The notes: generated from the letters alone by a model not told the origin. 64,000 nucleotides of DNA from Mytilus trossulus (GCF_036588685.1 NC_086374.1:88778059-88842058); one strand, 5' to 3'; positions 24,213 through 37,500 are shown, counted from the stretch's first letter. Program-made: numbers and translations.

Positions 24213-26460
24213 ACAGATGATCATGTGGCTTGGTTGAATATGTGCGAGGGTCAGTCAAATAACCAATAATGAGAGACAACATCCAACGTTCAACACTGAC
24301 TTATAGGCTAGTGACATAATACGAAATGTGGCAGGGTTTAACATGACTGAAAGCACTCATCCTTCCACTAAATTGACACAGTGTTACAACAGCACAGAAC
24401 AAACTGTAAACAAAAATTTGAAAGGACTGGATTAAGCAGATCAACACAAAAAACAAAATCGAAAACCATCAAACAAAAGTCAGATATAAACAGAATACTC
24501 ATAGACACGGAAAGCTAGTTCAAAGTCAATAGTAGATAAACCATGTCTTTATTCTGAAACATTGCTAAGTATCTTATTATTATTACATGTATATCATTTT
24601 TCTGTTTTTAATTCATAAAAATATTTAAATGTTCAATAAAACTACTTGAATCGTATTTATAGAAAAATAGGACGTTATATTTTTTTTGTAATAACATAAA
24701 GTATCTTTAATTACTGTATTACCAATCTTCCGAACCAAATACTAGTAGTTGTATTTATGTTCAGTAAGGTTTTATGTAATTTGTTGTAACGAAACATCTG
24801 ATTTCCAAGTGAAACAAAAAATACGACGTATACGGGTATGGTGAACGGGTTGGAAATTCTATACAAACAGTACTGTGTAAAAAAATGTAAAAACAGAGAA
24901 TGCAAAACAGGAATGAGACAAAGATGCATCAACCCGACCAAAGAGCAGATATCAGCCTAGTCCACCAATGGGTCTAGACTACAACGCAGTGAGAAACTCT
25001 TGCAACAGAACAGTGATGTAACAGTACAAAATAAGACAAAGCTTTAAAAATCTTTTGAAAAAGGCTTAACTCATAAGCTGGATACAAATAGAAATAAATC
25101 TAACAAAAATACAGAGTTTGGGGTGTACATGGCTGGGTACTTGTACAACCCAACAACAAAGAGACAATAAGTACATATCTGAGCGTACTCGCAGTTACTG
25201 ACAGTTAGTTCGAAGCCATTGATAACAACTAAAAACAAATCATGCATCTAAGACTAAATTATAAGTTCGTACACATCCAGCATCCAATGGATTTAGTGTA
25301 AAACCACAAAAACAATTGCAATCCGAGAAAACATGACCATGTGACATGCCAAGATACAGGTATGATCAAGTATAGCACACCAATAAATTAAGCAAACAAT
25401 GTTTTGAAATGTAAGAGTGAAGGACCACAGAAAAATTCCTATATATCTTTATAAAGGTATACGATTTTTTTTCTGAGACAAGTGCCTGTGTAATGTTAAC
25501 TTCAATGGGGGTATTGTTTTTTTCTTAGAACTTTTTTAATTCGGCAAGGTGTGAACTAATTTTGTTCACTTTTCAACGCAATCAATCATATAGTTTTCAA
25601 TATTATACACTAAAAGGTATGGGAGGAAAATGCAATCAAACTATTGGGTTTTTTTTTGTCATCTGCTAGACTTGAATATTTTTTTTTGTCAAATTGTACA
25701 TCAAAATATTTTTTAGAAAAAAAAAATCCTGGAAGTTAAATTGTCGTTCCCTAAAATAAAACAGAACTGGGATAAGCACATTGATAATAAAAAAACTTAA
25801 TTTGAGTTTTGTGGTAATGAGCATTGTGTATAAGTTTCCTACTATTTGGTTGAGGCAAACTAAAATTAGAGAACAGAAACAACCAGATGCTACACAGGGC
25901 GCAGCTTGATACGACCGAAGAAGTCGAACCCTGAACAGTTGGGGCAAGTATGGACACAACATTTAAGCTTGATACAGATTTGGCTTTTGATTAAATAGTT
26001 GACACAACATAGGTTTCTGACACAGAATGAATATGGTCTTAGAACTAAAACTTAAAAACTTAAAAAAATTAAATTGGACATTTACCTATGGTCCAATACC
26101 CAAAATCTAAATAAATGGTTAGATTCAGCATATTGAAGAACCCCATATATTCAATTTTGTTGAAATCAAACACAGTTTAATTTTGGACCCCGATTTGGAC
26201 CAACTTGAAAACTAGGCCCATTATTAATCAAAGTGATAGAAAGATTAGAAGAGTAGTATGAATAATTTCATATTAAGGTATAGTTGGGGGAAATGGACAT
26301 TAATAAAGCACTATTGACAAAATGAGCTTAAATTAAATAGTATGGGTCTCTTAATTTGCACAAAAAATGCAAATCAAAAATTCATTATTGGAAATTTATT
26401 AAGTAAATTATAGGCCTTACTTGAATACCTTTTACATATATTTATATTCATATTTCATTT
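24213..26460. other. no gene; degenerate dispersed repeats
   Basis: 24225-24500 and 24888-25025 are worn repeat fragments (the latter related to 38140-38545). 26030-26260 shares the AAGAACCCCA...TTTAATTTTGGACCC blocks of 31085-31790. No exon was recognised. Confidence 0.5.
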
Positions 26461-26461
26461 T

Positions 26462-27773
26462 TAGCTCACCTTTCCTAAAAGGAAATGTGAGCTTTTCTCA
26501 TCACTTGGCGTCCGTCGTCGTCGTCGTCGTCGTCTGTCGTCGTTAACAATTTTTCGAACATCTTCTCCTCTGAAACTACTGAATGGATTTGGATGAAACT
26601 TAGCATGATTGTTCCTTAGATTATCCTGCACAAAGTTTGTGCTTCGATTTTTGATCCGTCAAAAAACATGGCCGCCGTTACTTAAAATAGAAAATAGGGT
26701 CAAATGCAGTTTTTATCTTATATCAGCCCTGAAATTTTCAGATGAATCAAACAACCCATTGTTGAGTTGCTGTCACTTAATTGGTAATTTTAAGGAAATT
26801 TTGCAGTTTTTGGTCATTATCTTGAATATTATTATAGATAAAGATAAACTGTAAGCAGCCAAAATGATCAGCAAAATAAGATCTACAAATAAGTTAATAT
26901 GACCAAAATTGTCAATTGACCCCTTAGGTGGTTATTGTCCTTTTATGACAATTTTTCACAATTCGTTCATCATATTTGCTAACTTTAAAAAATCTTCTCC
27001 TTTGAAACTACTCAACCAAATTCAACCAAACTTCATTTGAATGATCAGTAGGGTGTATAAAATAAAGTTTGTATCTTATTTTCTATTTCGTCAAAAAACA
27101 TGGCCGTCATGGCGAAAAATAGAACACAGGGTAAAATGCAGTTTTTGGCTTATATCTCAAAAACTCCAACATTTAGAGCAAATAAGACAAGAAGTTAAAG
27201 TATTTATTAGGTCAAGGTCTACCTGTCCTGAAATTTTCAGCTGAATTGGGTAACTGGTTTTTCAGGTATAATGCCCCTGAAATGATGATTTTAAAGAAAT
27301 TTTGCAGTGTTTGGTAATTATCTTGAATATTATTATAGATACAGATAAACTGTTAATAGCAAAAATGTTAAGCAAAGTAAGATCTACAAATAAGTCAATT
27401 TGACCAAAATTGTCAATTGACCCCTTAAGGAGTTATTGCCCTTTAAAGACTTTTTTTCACAATTTGTTCATCATGTTGACTTACTTTAAAAAATCTTCTC
27501 CTTTGAAACTGCTGTATCAATTTCAGCCAAACTTAGGCTAAATGAGTTTCAGAGTATCTAGTATAAATTTTATATTTTATTTCCTTGTATGTCAAGAAAC
27601 ATAGCTCCTATGGATAAAATAGAACATAGGAGAAAATGATATTGTTTTTGCTTTTGAAGAAAATAGGACGATTCAAAGAACATTTAAATAAATTGAAAAG
27701 CCAAAATAATTATTGATGAGAGATTTAACCAAAAAAAATTAAGGTGAGCGATTCAGGCTCTTGAGAGCCTCTT
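26462..27773. mobile_element. non-coding element with AGCTCACC...GGTGAGC ends
   Basis: It starts TAGCTCACCTTTCCTAAAAG with a hairpin back to ATGTGAGC, then a (GTC)n tract. It ends AAGGTGAGCGATTCAGGCTC with an AGGCTC/GAGCCT stem. The interior has about three diverged units of 450-500 bp, each with CTTCTCCTTTGAAACTACT, ACATGGCCG, TTTTGCAGTTTTTGG and GTCAATTGACCCC. A second copy is at 47650-48948. Confidence 0.85.
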
Positions 27774-27814
27774 GTTTTTAAGATCTTGTTTATCCATTAA
27801 CCATTTATCTTTCA

Positions 27815-30324
27815 GGGCGCATTACGTTTGCGCGCATTTGGGGATTAAAATGTTTTACGTATGCGCGCATCTTTCTTACTTTTGCGCGCATTCATTTTAC
27901 AGGTAAACTCAGGTAAAAATATAAATAAAGATTAAATCAAACTGTAATTGAATACATATAATTCTTATTTTCATAGTAAATATGACTATCAATTATTAAT
28001 TTTGAAAACATTTCTTAGGTCTTCCACTTTTCTGTGGAAAGAATTAATGTTTTTGTTCTGATTATTATTAAGTCTTTCCACTTTTCTAATCGTAATACTA
28101 TTGATCATTTGTCAACAATTACAAGTATTATTGAAACAAGAAAAATGTGTAAACTGTCAACTTTTGCAGCTTTTATTGATTTCAAAAAAGCATATGATAC
28201 TGTAAACAGATTTTTATTATTTTGTAAACGTTAGTAAATAGGAAATAGTAGTAAAATGTTGAATGCTTTAAAATCATTATATCATAAAGTACAGTCATGT
28301 GTTAAAATGAATGGGAATTTAACCCAATGGTTTGATGTTCAATGTGGATTAAAACACGGGCGTGTGTTATCGCCCATTTTATTCAATACTTTGATTAATA
28401 ATTTAGTAAATGAGGTTAAAAGTTTAAATGTTGGTATTCCGATAGAGGAAGAGAAAATATGTATTTTGCTCTATGCTGATGATATTGTTTTACTTGCTGA
28501 AAATGAATCAGACTATCAAATGCTCTTAAATGTTTTACATATGTGGTGTCATAAAAATGATATTTAGTGTTGATTTGAGTAAATCTAAGATTTTTCATTT
28601 TAGACCACCTTCATTTCCAAGGTCTATTTATACATTTATTCTGGGTAATGATAATATCGAAATTGTACAATATACATACCTTGGTTTACATCTTACAGAA
28701 TTTTTAAATTATGATTTGATGTCAAAAGCTATTGCCAAGTCGGCAAGTAGAGCTCTAGGCTTATTGATCGCAAAATGTATATCAAATGGTGGGTTTTGTT
28801 ACTCTACTTATACAAAGCTTTTTGACACACTTGTATGGTCAGTCATCGATTATGGGGCTTCAATATGGGGAACAAGAGAATTTTCTTGCATAAATGCCGT
28901 TAAATACAGAGCGATGAGATTTTTTGTTGGTGTAGGAAAATATACACCAAACTTATCTCTGTATGGTGATATGGGCTGGATTCCATGCAATGTAAAGCAG
29001 TGGACAGCTGTATTTAGATGATGGTCCATATTTTGTAAAATGGACAATGATAGATTGAACAAAAGAGTATGCATGTGGTCATATAAGTACGGAAATAAGC
29101 CAATTAAAAACTGGTGCTTCAGAGTAATGACAAAGTTTAAAGAGTATAATCTTGAACCATATTATAATTGTGATAACTTAAAATGTAATTAAGGATATAG
29201 AATGCTTAGCTATTGATTTATATAAAACTGAATGGTATAATAAGTTGGTTTCGAATGAATATGCCAAACTACGTACTTATAAATTATTTAAAACAGAATT
29301 TAAGGTAGAAAATTACATTTGTAAAACTATTGCAGGGAAATATAGAAGTGCTTTTGCAAACTTTCCCTGTGGTGTTGCGCCCCTAAAAATTGAGACGGGC
29401 CGGTATCAGAACTTACCTATAGCTATTAATGAAAGAATATGTTTTAGTTGTAATGATACCATTGAAGATGAGAAACACGTAATTTTGAAATGTCCACTAT
29501 ATGCAGATTTTCGTGCTGTGTTGTTTAGTCATGCTAATTCTTTGTGTCATGATTTTAATAGTATGTCAGATGACGATAAATTTGTATTTTTATTTAGTGA
29601 TGAAAATGTTTACTTTTATACTGCCAAAATCTGCTATGATATTTTACTGAAAAGAAAATGTTTATTATATTCTTAAAATTTGTAAACTTTTAAATTGTTT
29701 TATGTTTTATATTTTATGTGTGTACATATATATGTAAATTTATATACCATTTTTTATAGTCTCTCATAACTCTTTTTAGAGTGGCTCTTGTTTTATATAG
29801 GAAATTGTAATATTATGTAAATGTATGTTTTATAAGAGGTGAGACTCAAATAAAATATTGTCTTGTCTGGTGGAAAGGCTTATTGTTTTTGTTCTGATTA
29901 TCATGGAGTTTCGGCACGTACCGACATGTAAAGTAATGAATTTATCAATACTTTTACCTTTATTAAAGATAATAGCTATGTTTTCTTTAACATTTTCATC
30001 TGTATATATTTCTAGGATTTAGTGCTAGCATAATGAAACGGACTTATCTTGCTTGAAATCCCACTTCCACCTCATCGTTGGCGAGAAGGGGACTAAGACT
30101 AACGGAATGAGTACTTATACTTGTAAATAATTCAACAAATTATAAATAAATAAGTATTATAACCTGTATTTTACCTGAGTTTACCTGTCAAAAAAATGCG
30201 CGCAATTGTAATCAAAAGCTGCGCGCAAACGTATTTTTTTTGCGCGCAAACGTATTTTTTTGCGCGCAAACGTATTTTTTGCGCGCAAATGTAATGGTAA
30301 TGCGCGCGCAGACGTAATGCACCG
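27815..30324. mobile_element. CpG-rich inverted-repeat DNA element
   Basis: The ends GGGCGCATTACGT (27815) and, inverted, CGGTGCATTACGT (30324) are flanked by the exact 8-bp repeat ATCTTTCA (27807-27814, 30325-30332). Inside each end are several TGCGCGCAAACGTA-type motifs. Both arms run on to an ACAGGTAAACTCAGGTAAA block. Eight-base duplications fit hAT, P or Merlin-type elements; the superfamily is not settled. The only coding content is a nested LINE fragment, so the original element was about 0.6 kb and non-autonomous. Confidence 0.85.
28065..29868 (+). mobile_element. LINE (non-LTR retrotransposon) fragment, 5' truncated, dead
   Basis: Reverse-transcriptase blocks occur in order on the plus strand, broken by stops and frameshifts: AAFIDFKKAYDTVNR (28170-28210), CGLKHGRVLSPILFN (near 28345-28387), and the catalytic YADD (28472-28483). 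A thumb/connection region follows to about 29160. 29245-29676 gives the C-terminal zinc-finger-like CFSCNDTIEDEKHVILKC. The 3' tail has ACTCAAATAAAATATTGTCT. A 32-bp direct repeat with three mismatches flanks it (28034-28065 and 29869-29900) and is the likely target-site duplication. The endonuclease domain is absent. It is inserted in the 27815-30324 element. Confidence 0.85.
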
Positions 30325-30332
30325 ATCTTTCA

Positions 30333-31080
30333 TACATAATTTACAGAATCACTTTATGTAATGTAGATCAAAGTAATATGCAATAAATAAATCTATCATC
30401 CATATCTATATATATATCAAACATCTAATTATACACGTCACTTGTGTATTCAATTATGAGGTCAAATATTTGTATATTGAGATCTGTATAATTATGTAAG
30501 GGAGCTACCATTTGATTTTTATGGGGGTGGGGGCTTGGATGAAAAATTTTGTCCTGCATTTTTTTTTAGATGTAATCTCTGTCCTGCCTTTTTATTTTTC
30601 ACTCTATCTGGTCCTGCTTTTTCTTTTTTAGTTTGTCCTGACTTTTTTTACATAAATTGGCGTCCTGACTTTTTTTTTTGGCAAGTGTCTCATCCTGTCT
30701 TTTTTTTTTACTCAAAACTCCTGTCCTGCCTATTTTTTTCAAATTTCATCCTAGTAATGTGGTCAATTTGATTGACAGTTTAGAAGGTGGGGCATTGTAA
30801 TTAAAGGTATACCTCGTCTCTGATTGTTTGGTGATAATGACAGTTGTCAATCATACTAGTATTGTATCAATACTCAAGTACCTAATCAAAATGCTTTAAA
30901 AAAAAAAGCCTGTACACCAACACACCTTAATAACATTAATTCTTGAATGATCTGATCCAAAATAATACCTATTTTTTCAGTTTATATGTGTTATTTGTGC
31001 ACATACATGGGAACTATATAGGGAACTATATTTTAGTGTGAATACATTTAGTAACAGTAGCTAACCTGTCGTGTTGTTAA
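30333..31080. other. no gene; GTCCTG/poly-T motif tract at 30535-30760
   Basis: About seven irregular repeats of GTCCTG(C/A) followed by a long T run lie within 30535-30760. Open in one frame only because of their composition. Not considered coding. Confidence 0.5.
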
Positions 31081-31800
31081 GGAGGCCAGTGCCTAAAGTA
31101 AAGATTTAAAACAAGTTCTAATCTTTCCAAAAATCTAAGTACATGTTTAGATCCAGCATATCAAAGAACCCCAAGAGTTCAATTTTTGGTTAAAATCAAA
31201 CTAAGTTTAATTTTGGACCCTTTGGACCTTAATGTAGACCAATTTGAAAACAGGACCAAATATTAAGAATCTACATACACAGTTAGATTTAGCATATCAA
31301 AGAACCCCAATGATTCATTTGTTGATGAAGTCAAACAAAGTTTAATTTTGGGACCCTTTTGGCCAATAATTCCTAAACTGTTGCGACCAAAACTCCCAAA
31401 ATCAATCCCAACCTTCCTTTTTGTGGTCATAAACCTTGTGTTAAAATTTCATTGATTTCTATTTACTTATACTATAAAAGTTATTGTGCAAAAAACAAAA
31501 AAAATGCTTATAAGGGACCTTTTTTGGTCCCTAATTCCTAAACTGTTGGGACAAAAACTCCCAAAATCAACCCCAACCTTCCTGTCGTTGTCATAAACCT
31601 TATATTAAAATTTCATAGATGTCTGTTTACTTTTACAAAAGTTGTTGTGCAAAAACCAAGAAAAATGCTTATTTGGGCCCTTTTTGTCCTATAAACTGTT
31701 GGGACCACAGAAACTAAAGTTCGAGAATGGAAACCAATTTGGGAAGTACAGACGGACAAGGGTAAAACTGCATGCCCCCTCTGCTACTGTTGGGGAATAA
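31081..31800 (+). repeat. dispersed repeat with two internal units
   Basis: Diverged tandem blocks share ATCAAAGAACCCCAA, TTTAATTTTGG(G)ACCC, CCTAAACTGTTG(G/C)GAC, CAAAACTCCCAAAATCAA and TTGTGCAAAAA. It ends near CATGCCCCCTCTGCTACTGT. A partial relative is at 26030-26260. Non-coding. Confidence 0.65.
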
Positions 31801-33050
31801 AAATAGGTATGACAGACACCAACAAACGACTGCACTGAATGACAGGCTCATTGCTATAAAATACATACTAGGCATCACATTTATCAAACCAAATGATTCT
31901 GTCTTTGATATATTGGATGGCTAAGCATCTTCCTGAATTACCTAAAATGCACTAAATTTTGTTTCTGATTTATTCCACCTCTCATTTGTTACACATTTTG
32001 CTATAACTATACATTATTAATGATGCTCATTGTTGAAGGTTGTACAATGACCTGGAGTTACTTGTCACTTTCCTTGGTAATTTAATCTCTATTTGATAGT
32101 TGTCTCATTAGCAATTCTACATCATCTCCTCATTGTTTTTACATCCAAAATGAAGACAGTAAATGATGTATACATACAAGCAGATATTTTTATCTAAATG
32201 GGACACAAAATGCCCAAACCATTGAAGGTAAACTTTGCCTAAGAGAATTGAAACCTTTGTTGTTCAGCAAAGTATTCATTACCTTAAATTCATACACCAA
32301 ATAATTTGAGACATTATTTCAGGTAAGAATTTGATGTTTTCTAAAATTATGCAGATAACTTGTAGTGAGCTGCAATGATCTAGTGAATCATTATTGTATG
32401 TATAACACTGTTCATCTTATCAATAAAAAATATTTTTGTTATGTCCCAAAAACTGAATTAATTTATTAAATCAAAAGAAATTGTATAAAGTTGGGGTTTC
32501 AATACTGTAGTCATAAAGGACCAATACTGTCGATTCATTTATTTATCAATTTTTGTGAATTGAGGAAAATTTGCATTTTCGTGGATACATGATTTTGTGG
32601 TTTTGTAAATCTCTGAATTCAAAGCCTATAGAAAATTTGTACTAGTAATTTTGTTAAACCTTTGAATTTGTGTTTCAGCTGTACCCATGAGACACACGAA
32701 AATTGATACCCAACGATTCTAATATGAAGCCCTTATTACGCTTTGTAAACAAAGCCGTGTTCTAATGAGCACAAAATATGGTTGACACATGCGCACAAAC
32801 CTACTGTTTATATTAATGTTATTTCCATCTGTATCCTTTAAAATATAGACTTTTAAGCAGCTAACATGAACTTTTATTATTATTATTTTATGAAACATCA
32901 TATATCTACCCTGCTCTTAGTTTTTAAACTTATCAAATATGAAATGCAATGCACAGACTCCTCCAGGAGGAAACGGGAGCAGCCAAACATTTTTACGGTA
33001 ATTTCGTACGCTTTGACCTATAAAAATACTGTATTTGTCCTATTAGAATC
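31801..33050. other. no gene; worn repeats
   Basis: 32028-32135 is a degenerate minus-strand GATGTGG-family copy. 32520-32710 resembles the GGATTCATTA-ended family seen at 54111-54284. No exon was recognised. Confidence 0.45.
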
Positions 33051-33052
33051 AA

Positions 33053-33210
33053 AATAATTCCTTCATGACATGCTCTATGCTCATTTTAATATGGGTAGGC
33101 ATTATATTTGACCACATTTTTTACCTCGCTTACGCTCAGTGTAAAATATCGACAAATACAATGCCTACCCATGTTAAAATGAGCATAGAGCATGACATGA
33201 AGAAATTATT
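33053..33210. repeat. foldback palindrome
   Basis: Arms 33053-33110 and 33150-33210 pair over about 55 bases with few mismatches (CATGCTCTATGCTCATTTTA, then GGGTAGGCAT). The loop contains ACCTCGCTTACGCTCAGTG. Confidence 0.85.
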
Positions 33211-34433
33211 TCTTAAATAACAATGAATCCACAGTACATAAATGTGGGTCAATTTATTTTTTAATATTCATTGGTATACAGGGAAGAAATTAAATAATTT
33301 TACTACATTATTTACGACAATGGAATTTTCTGCAACTTTATTGAAAAATTATTTATATCACAGAAAACAGTAACAATTAAAATATACAATAATTCAACAA
33401 TAATAAATATATACAATAAAGACATCAAAAGTATCTTAAATAGTAGATACATATACTTAAAATAAATGAAAATTTTGATCTTGAAGATATAATATATTTA
33501 TTTTATCACTTTTAAACAACAAAAATTTCAACAACAGACACTTAAAAAAAAAATGTTGACTAAGAGTCGGGTATGACAAAAAATTACTCTATAAAATATA
33601 AGTTTGACAACTACAAAAAGATATAAACCAGGGCTTTATCACATAATGTTTATTTACCAAAAATGTGATGTTTTCAAGTACAAAAAAAGTGTTTCATACA
33701 TTGTTGATGAAGGTGGGTGTACTGCTGCCTTCCACCTTTTTGAAAGCTTTAATCACTACCGATATATATATATTTATCGTATACTTTTATATTACTCATT
33801 ATTAAAGAATTTATAGTGGATACATTACCATATATGGTTCAAAGATACCGTTTCTTTGGTTTCATTTTAGAATTGATTTTAATGTTGTAAAATTCTGGTA
33901 AATTGCAAAATGGAAGTTTAATTTAAAAGATTTCTGATATGATTAGTGTATAATCCTACAAATATTCCATCTGATTAAAATACTGATTTGCCCACAAACA
34001 TGTGTGATGTGTCCATGCTTTGCTATCAAGGATCTGGCAACACATTTTAATTTCTGTTTTAGAAATACAACCAATGCCAGAATTATAATCTTTTAAGGTG
34101 TGCATCATTGTGACAAAACTAGCACATTCTTAAAGTTCTTAAAAATAGAAGTTAGAACAAAATGCTGTCAAATCCTTGTAACGGAATCATGAACACAAGA
34201 TCTTAATTTTAATCATACAAACAAATATTCCAATATTCCCTAAAAATTCACACATATATGTTGATAAGTATACACACATCAGTTAAATCTACCTAAATCT
34301 AACGAAGCTTTGGCCTTTTAATTTTCCAATCACCTATAAAAAAAAATCTAAATAATATTGATTTCATGCAGTCGTTAGAATGCTGAAGATTTGACATTGG
34401 TGTGAAGTGTTAATGAGTTACATAGTAACATAA
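33211..34433. other. 3' flank of DAZAP2, no other gene
   Basis: A+T-rich sequence that probably includes the DAZAP2 3' UTR on the minus strand. TTTATT at 33649-33654 is a candidate minus-strand AATAAA about 780 bp past the stop, but such hexamers are frequent here. Confidence 0.35.
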
Positions 34434-34568
34434 TTATAGTCCTCCTAGTGTGTATCCACCTCCACTACCTCCGGTCCAGAAGTTACTCCTTTGTTGTGTT
34501 CCTATTACAGTCTGCCCCTGCATTTGGGCATATTGGGCAGCATTGGGTGCATATCCTGGTGGAGGAGG
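34434..34568 (-). CDS. DAZAP2: DAZAP2 exon 5 (stop codon)
   Basis: After CTTTTCAG on the minus strand. Encodes PPPPGYAPNAAQYAQMQGQ through GGGYTLGGL and TAA (34436-34434). Most conserved exon. Confidence 0.93.
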   Translation of the reverse strand, partial: PPPPGYAPNAAQYAQMQGQTVIGTQQRSNFWTGGSGGGYTLGGL

Positions 34569-37500
34569 CTGAAAAGAAACAGAAGAAATTAATTCTCTGT
34601 TTATGTTAAATCCTTACCGTTTAAAAAAAAAAATATCAGAAAAATACACTGGATTCAATGTAAGAATCTATATAAACATTAAACTTTCATAAAATTATCC
34701 CAAACAGACATGACCAAATAATTATCAATTGCAAGTATTTACAAATATACACAAACTTAATATTGTACAATGTTAAAGATCTGAAGTCAATGAACCATGA
34801 CATGATATAAATGTGGTTACACACAGATCATAACAACAAATAATTATTAGAGTATGTTAGATAGAACAGGATGTTTTAGATTGGCTAGCTTGTTAAAATA
34901 CTTATAAGTTGTATGAGCTCTGACGTGTATATAAACATTGTTCACAACAAACCCTTTACAGCTAATTTCCTAATGCATGTAAGACAAAACTTTGGTTGGC
35001 TTGCTTGCTTTGCTTGTATAATTGTTTATACAAGCTTTGTAAATAAGATTGACATCTTTAAACAATATATATAGGCAAAATTTAACTTGTATATATAATA
35101 TTTGAATTTAATTTGGTGTAATCCTAATGATTGTACAATATAAAAACAAAGCAAGCAAGCTAACCAAAGTCTTGCTTTACATGCTTTAGGAAATTAGCTG
35201 TAACAGGATTAACATCATTAGGATTCTTTGATTTTGAAAAGCCAAATCATATACATATTATTTTAACATGAAGTTCTTTAGATGCTTTAGGTACACACAC
35301 TTGGTTATATGAATATATTGTTTGGGCTGTTCCGATCATGCTCCATTGTCATATGCTTTTTTATGAATGAGCTACCCAATGTCGTAGTAAGATAATGTAA
35401 ATGTAAGAATATAAGCATTTTACAGAATATAGACGCTTGTGAAACTGAAAATCATCACAACAAGGAAACGGGAACAAACAATGCTAAAATGTTTTATAAA
35501 CCATTTTTTTTATACATATAAGTAAAATTATCATTTTAATTTATCTAAACCTCTGTATTATAAAATACATTATTGAAGATAGTTTAAGCATGTCACTAAT
35601 TCAGTTTGCTCCGTTGGTTACCATCAGGGGCGGATTTAGGCGGGGGCATGGCGGGCGTGCGCCCCCCCTAAAATTTGCAAAGTATGGGTTGTCTTCAACT
35701 TGTTTCAGTATCAGCAGAGACCATTCCTTCTTAACATTCAAAGTATATAAAACAGTCAGTTTAAACAGGGACTTTCTATACTAAGTAACTTAGTAACAGA
35801 ATCAACGTGTTTACTAATCAACTGACCTACGATTTATTCAAGTTCTATAAATATTATATACTTCAAAGGAAGGTGTCTGACTGAAAAATACAATAAAATG
35901 TTTTAGCAGTTAAAGTACAAAAAATTGTTACATTGTATTTGCCGTTTTTATAATCAATTTCTTTGATATCGAAGTGCCGAATTATGTTTACCGTATTACA
36001 TGCATGGCTGGGATCCCCACAAAATAAAAAATAACTTCGTTAATGCATCTCATTCTGATTTTAGTGGTTTGTGGCGAACACAGTATATATAAAGTCTGGC
36101 ACAACCTCCAAAAATCCAAAAAGTAAAAACATATTATGAAAGGACAATTGAAAATCACTGCCAAAAGTGGAAATTTCTGTTTGCAAAATCTAATTCTAGT
36201 ATCTAGTATTTGTCATGTGAGCTGATGTGATCTGTCTTGTCTCACTTTGCTTCCTTCAATCCGCCTGTCTATCTGCCAACTCTTTACATTTCCATCGTCC
36301 TAACCAAGTTTGTCGAGGATGGTGTTATGGAGTCTTAAAGTAATTCTTAAATGAACCGGTTTCATTTCACATAATTGAAACCATGTGGTTTCATTTCACA
36401 TAATTGAAACCATATTGAATGGCTAAGACACATTGACATTCTGCAAACAAGAGCTTCTTATTTTTGTGATGTTTCAGTTTTTCTGTTAATCACCATGCAA
36501 TTACCAGCACCAATGTCTTTCAAGGATTGGTTGACAGATATTTATGACATGATATTGATATATAGATTATTTTAGAAGTGCTGGTGTCTTGAATGTAGAT
36601 TGGTTTGCATAGAAACACAGAATCAAAATAAAATGTTCGCATGATCTTCAGCTTTTGTTTTGGGCTGCAGCTTTATAAACTCAATCATAGATATGCAGAA
36701 TGAATCTCTTACATATAGTGCTTAAGTAATTGGTGTTAGGAGATTGTTGAAGATTTTTCAAGTTTGAAGGAGACCTTGCCATCATAACTGAGAGGTTGTT
36801 CGCGGAACAGAAACATATTGTTTAACAACTGTCCGTCCATAATACTAGTGATTGTAGATTGTTGTCAGGTTGGATTTAGGTGGTTTCTACTTGAAACTTT
36901 AATTTCTTGCTGACTGTACCTGACAATAGTTCGAAATACCTAGATTGCACCCCTTTAGAAGAATATTTCCAAAAAATAACCTCAATATAAAAATAGCGCC
37001 CCCCTAATCTGAAATCCTGGATCCGCCCCTGACCATCGACTTAAAAGTGCGTTTATTTATAGAAATGGCAAATATTTGCCTACACCTTGAGCGCCTTGAT
37101 CCAAAAGAATTGCTGTATTTGTCCTATTAGAAAACAACTATTTCATGGAGTCTTGTATTTATACTGATTTTACGACCGGTTTGCCATTTATGCCACTATT
37201 TTAACCCCCGATGTTGCTCATGGTAAAATATTTAGTATAAAGGACCAACCTGTGCTTATATCAGTATGAATTCAAGTCCCCATGAATTATTTCATAATTA
37301 TATACATGTACTTTTGATGATTTTGATTTGATATGATACAGATGTTGTAGTTTGTCTTCAATGAAGCCTGTACAAGCATGACTAATGGCTGGTACAGAAC
37401 AATTGCTTCAACTCTAAACTTACAGGTATATTGGGCTGTGCTATTCCATCAAACCTGGCACCTGAATCAAAGACATTATTGGCTACAAATGGTTGTGGTT

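Noticed and set aside
30535-30771. 78-codon Phe-rich frame as a membrane protein
   Set aside because: The Phe content comes from poly-T runs between GTCCTG motifs. It is low-complexity DNA.
33649-33654. TTTATT as a firm DAZAP2 poly(A) signal
   Set aside because: Several minus-strand AATAAA/ATTAAA hexamers occur in this A+T-rich flank and none can be singled out.
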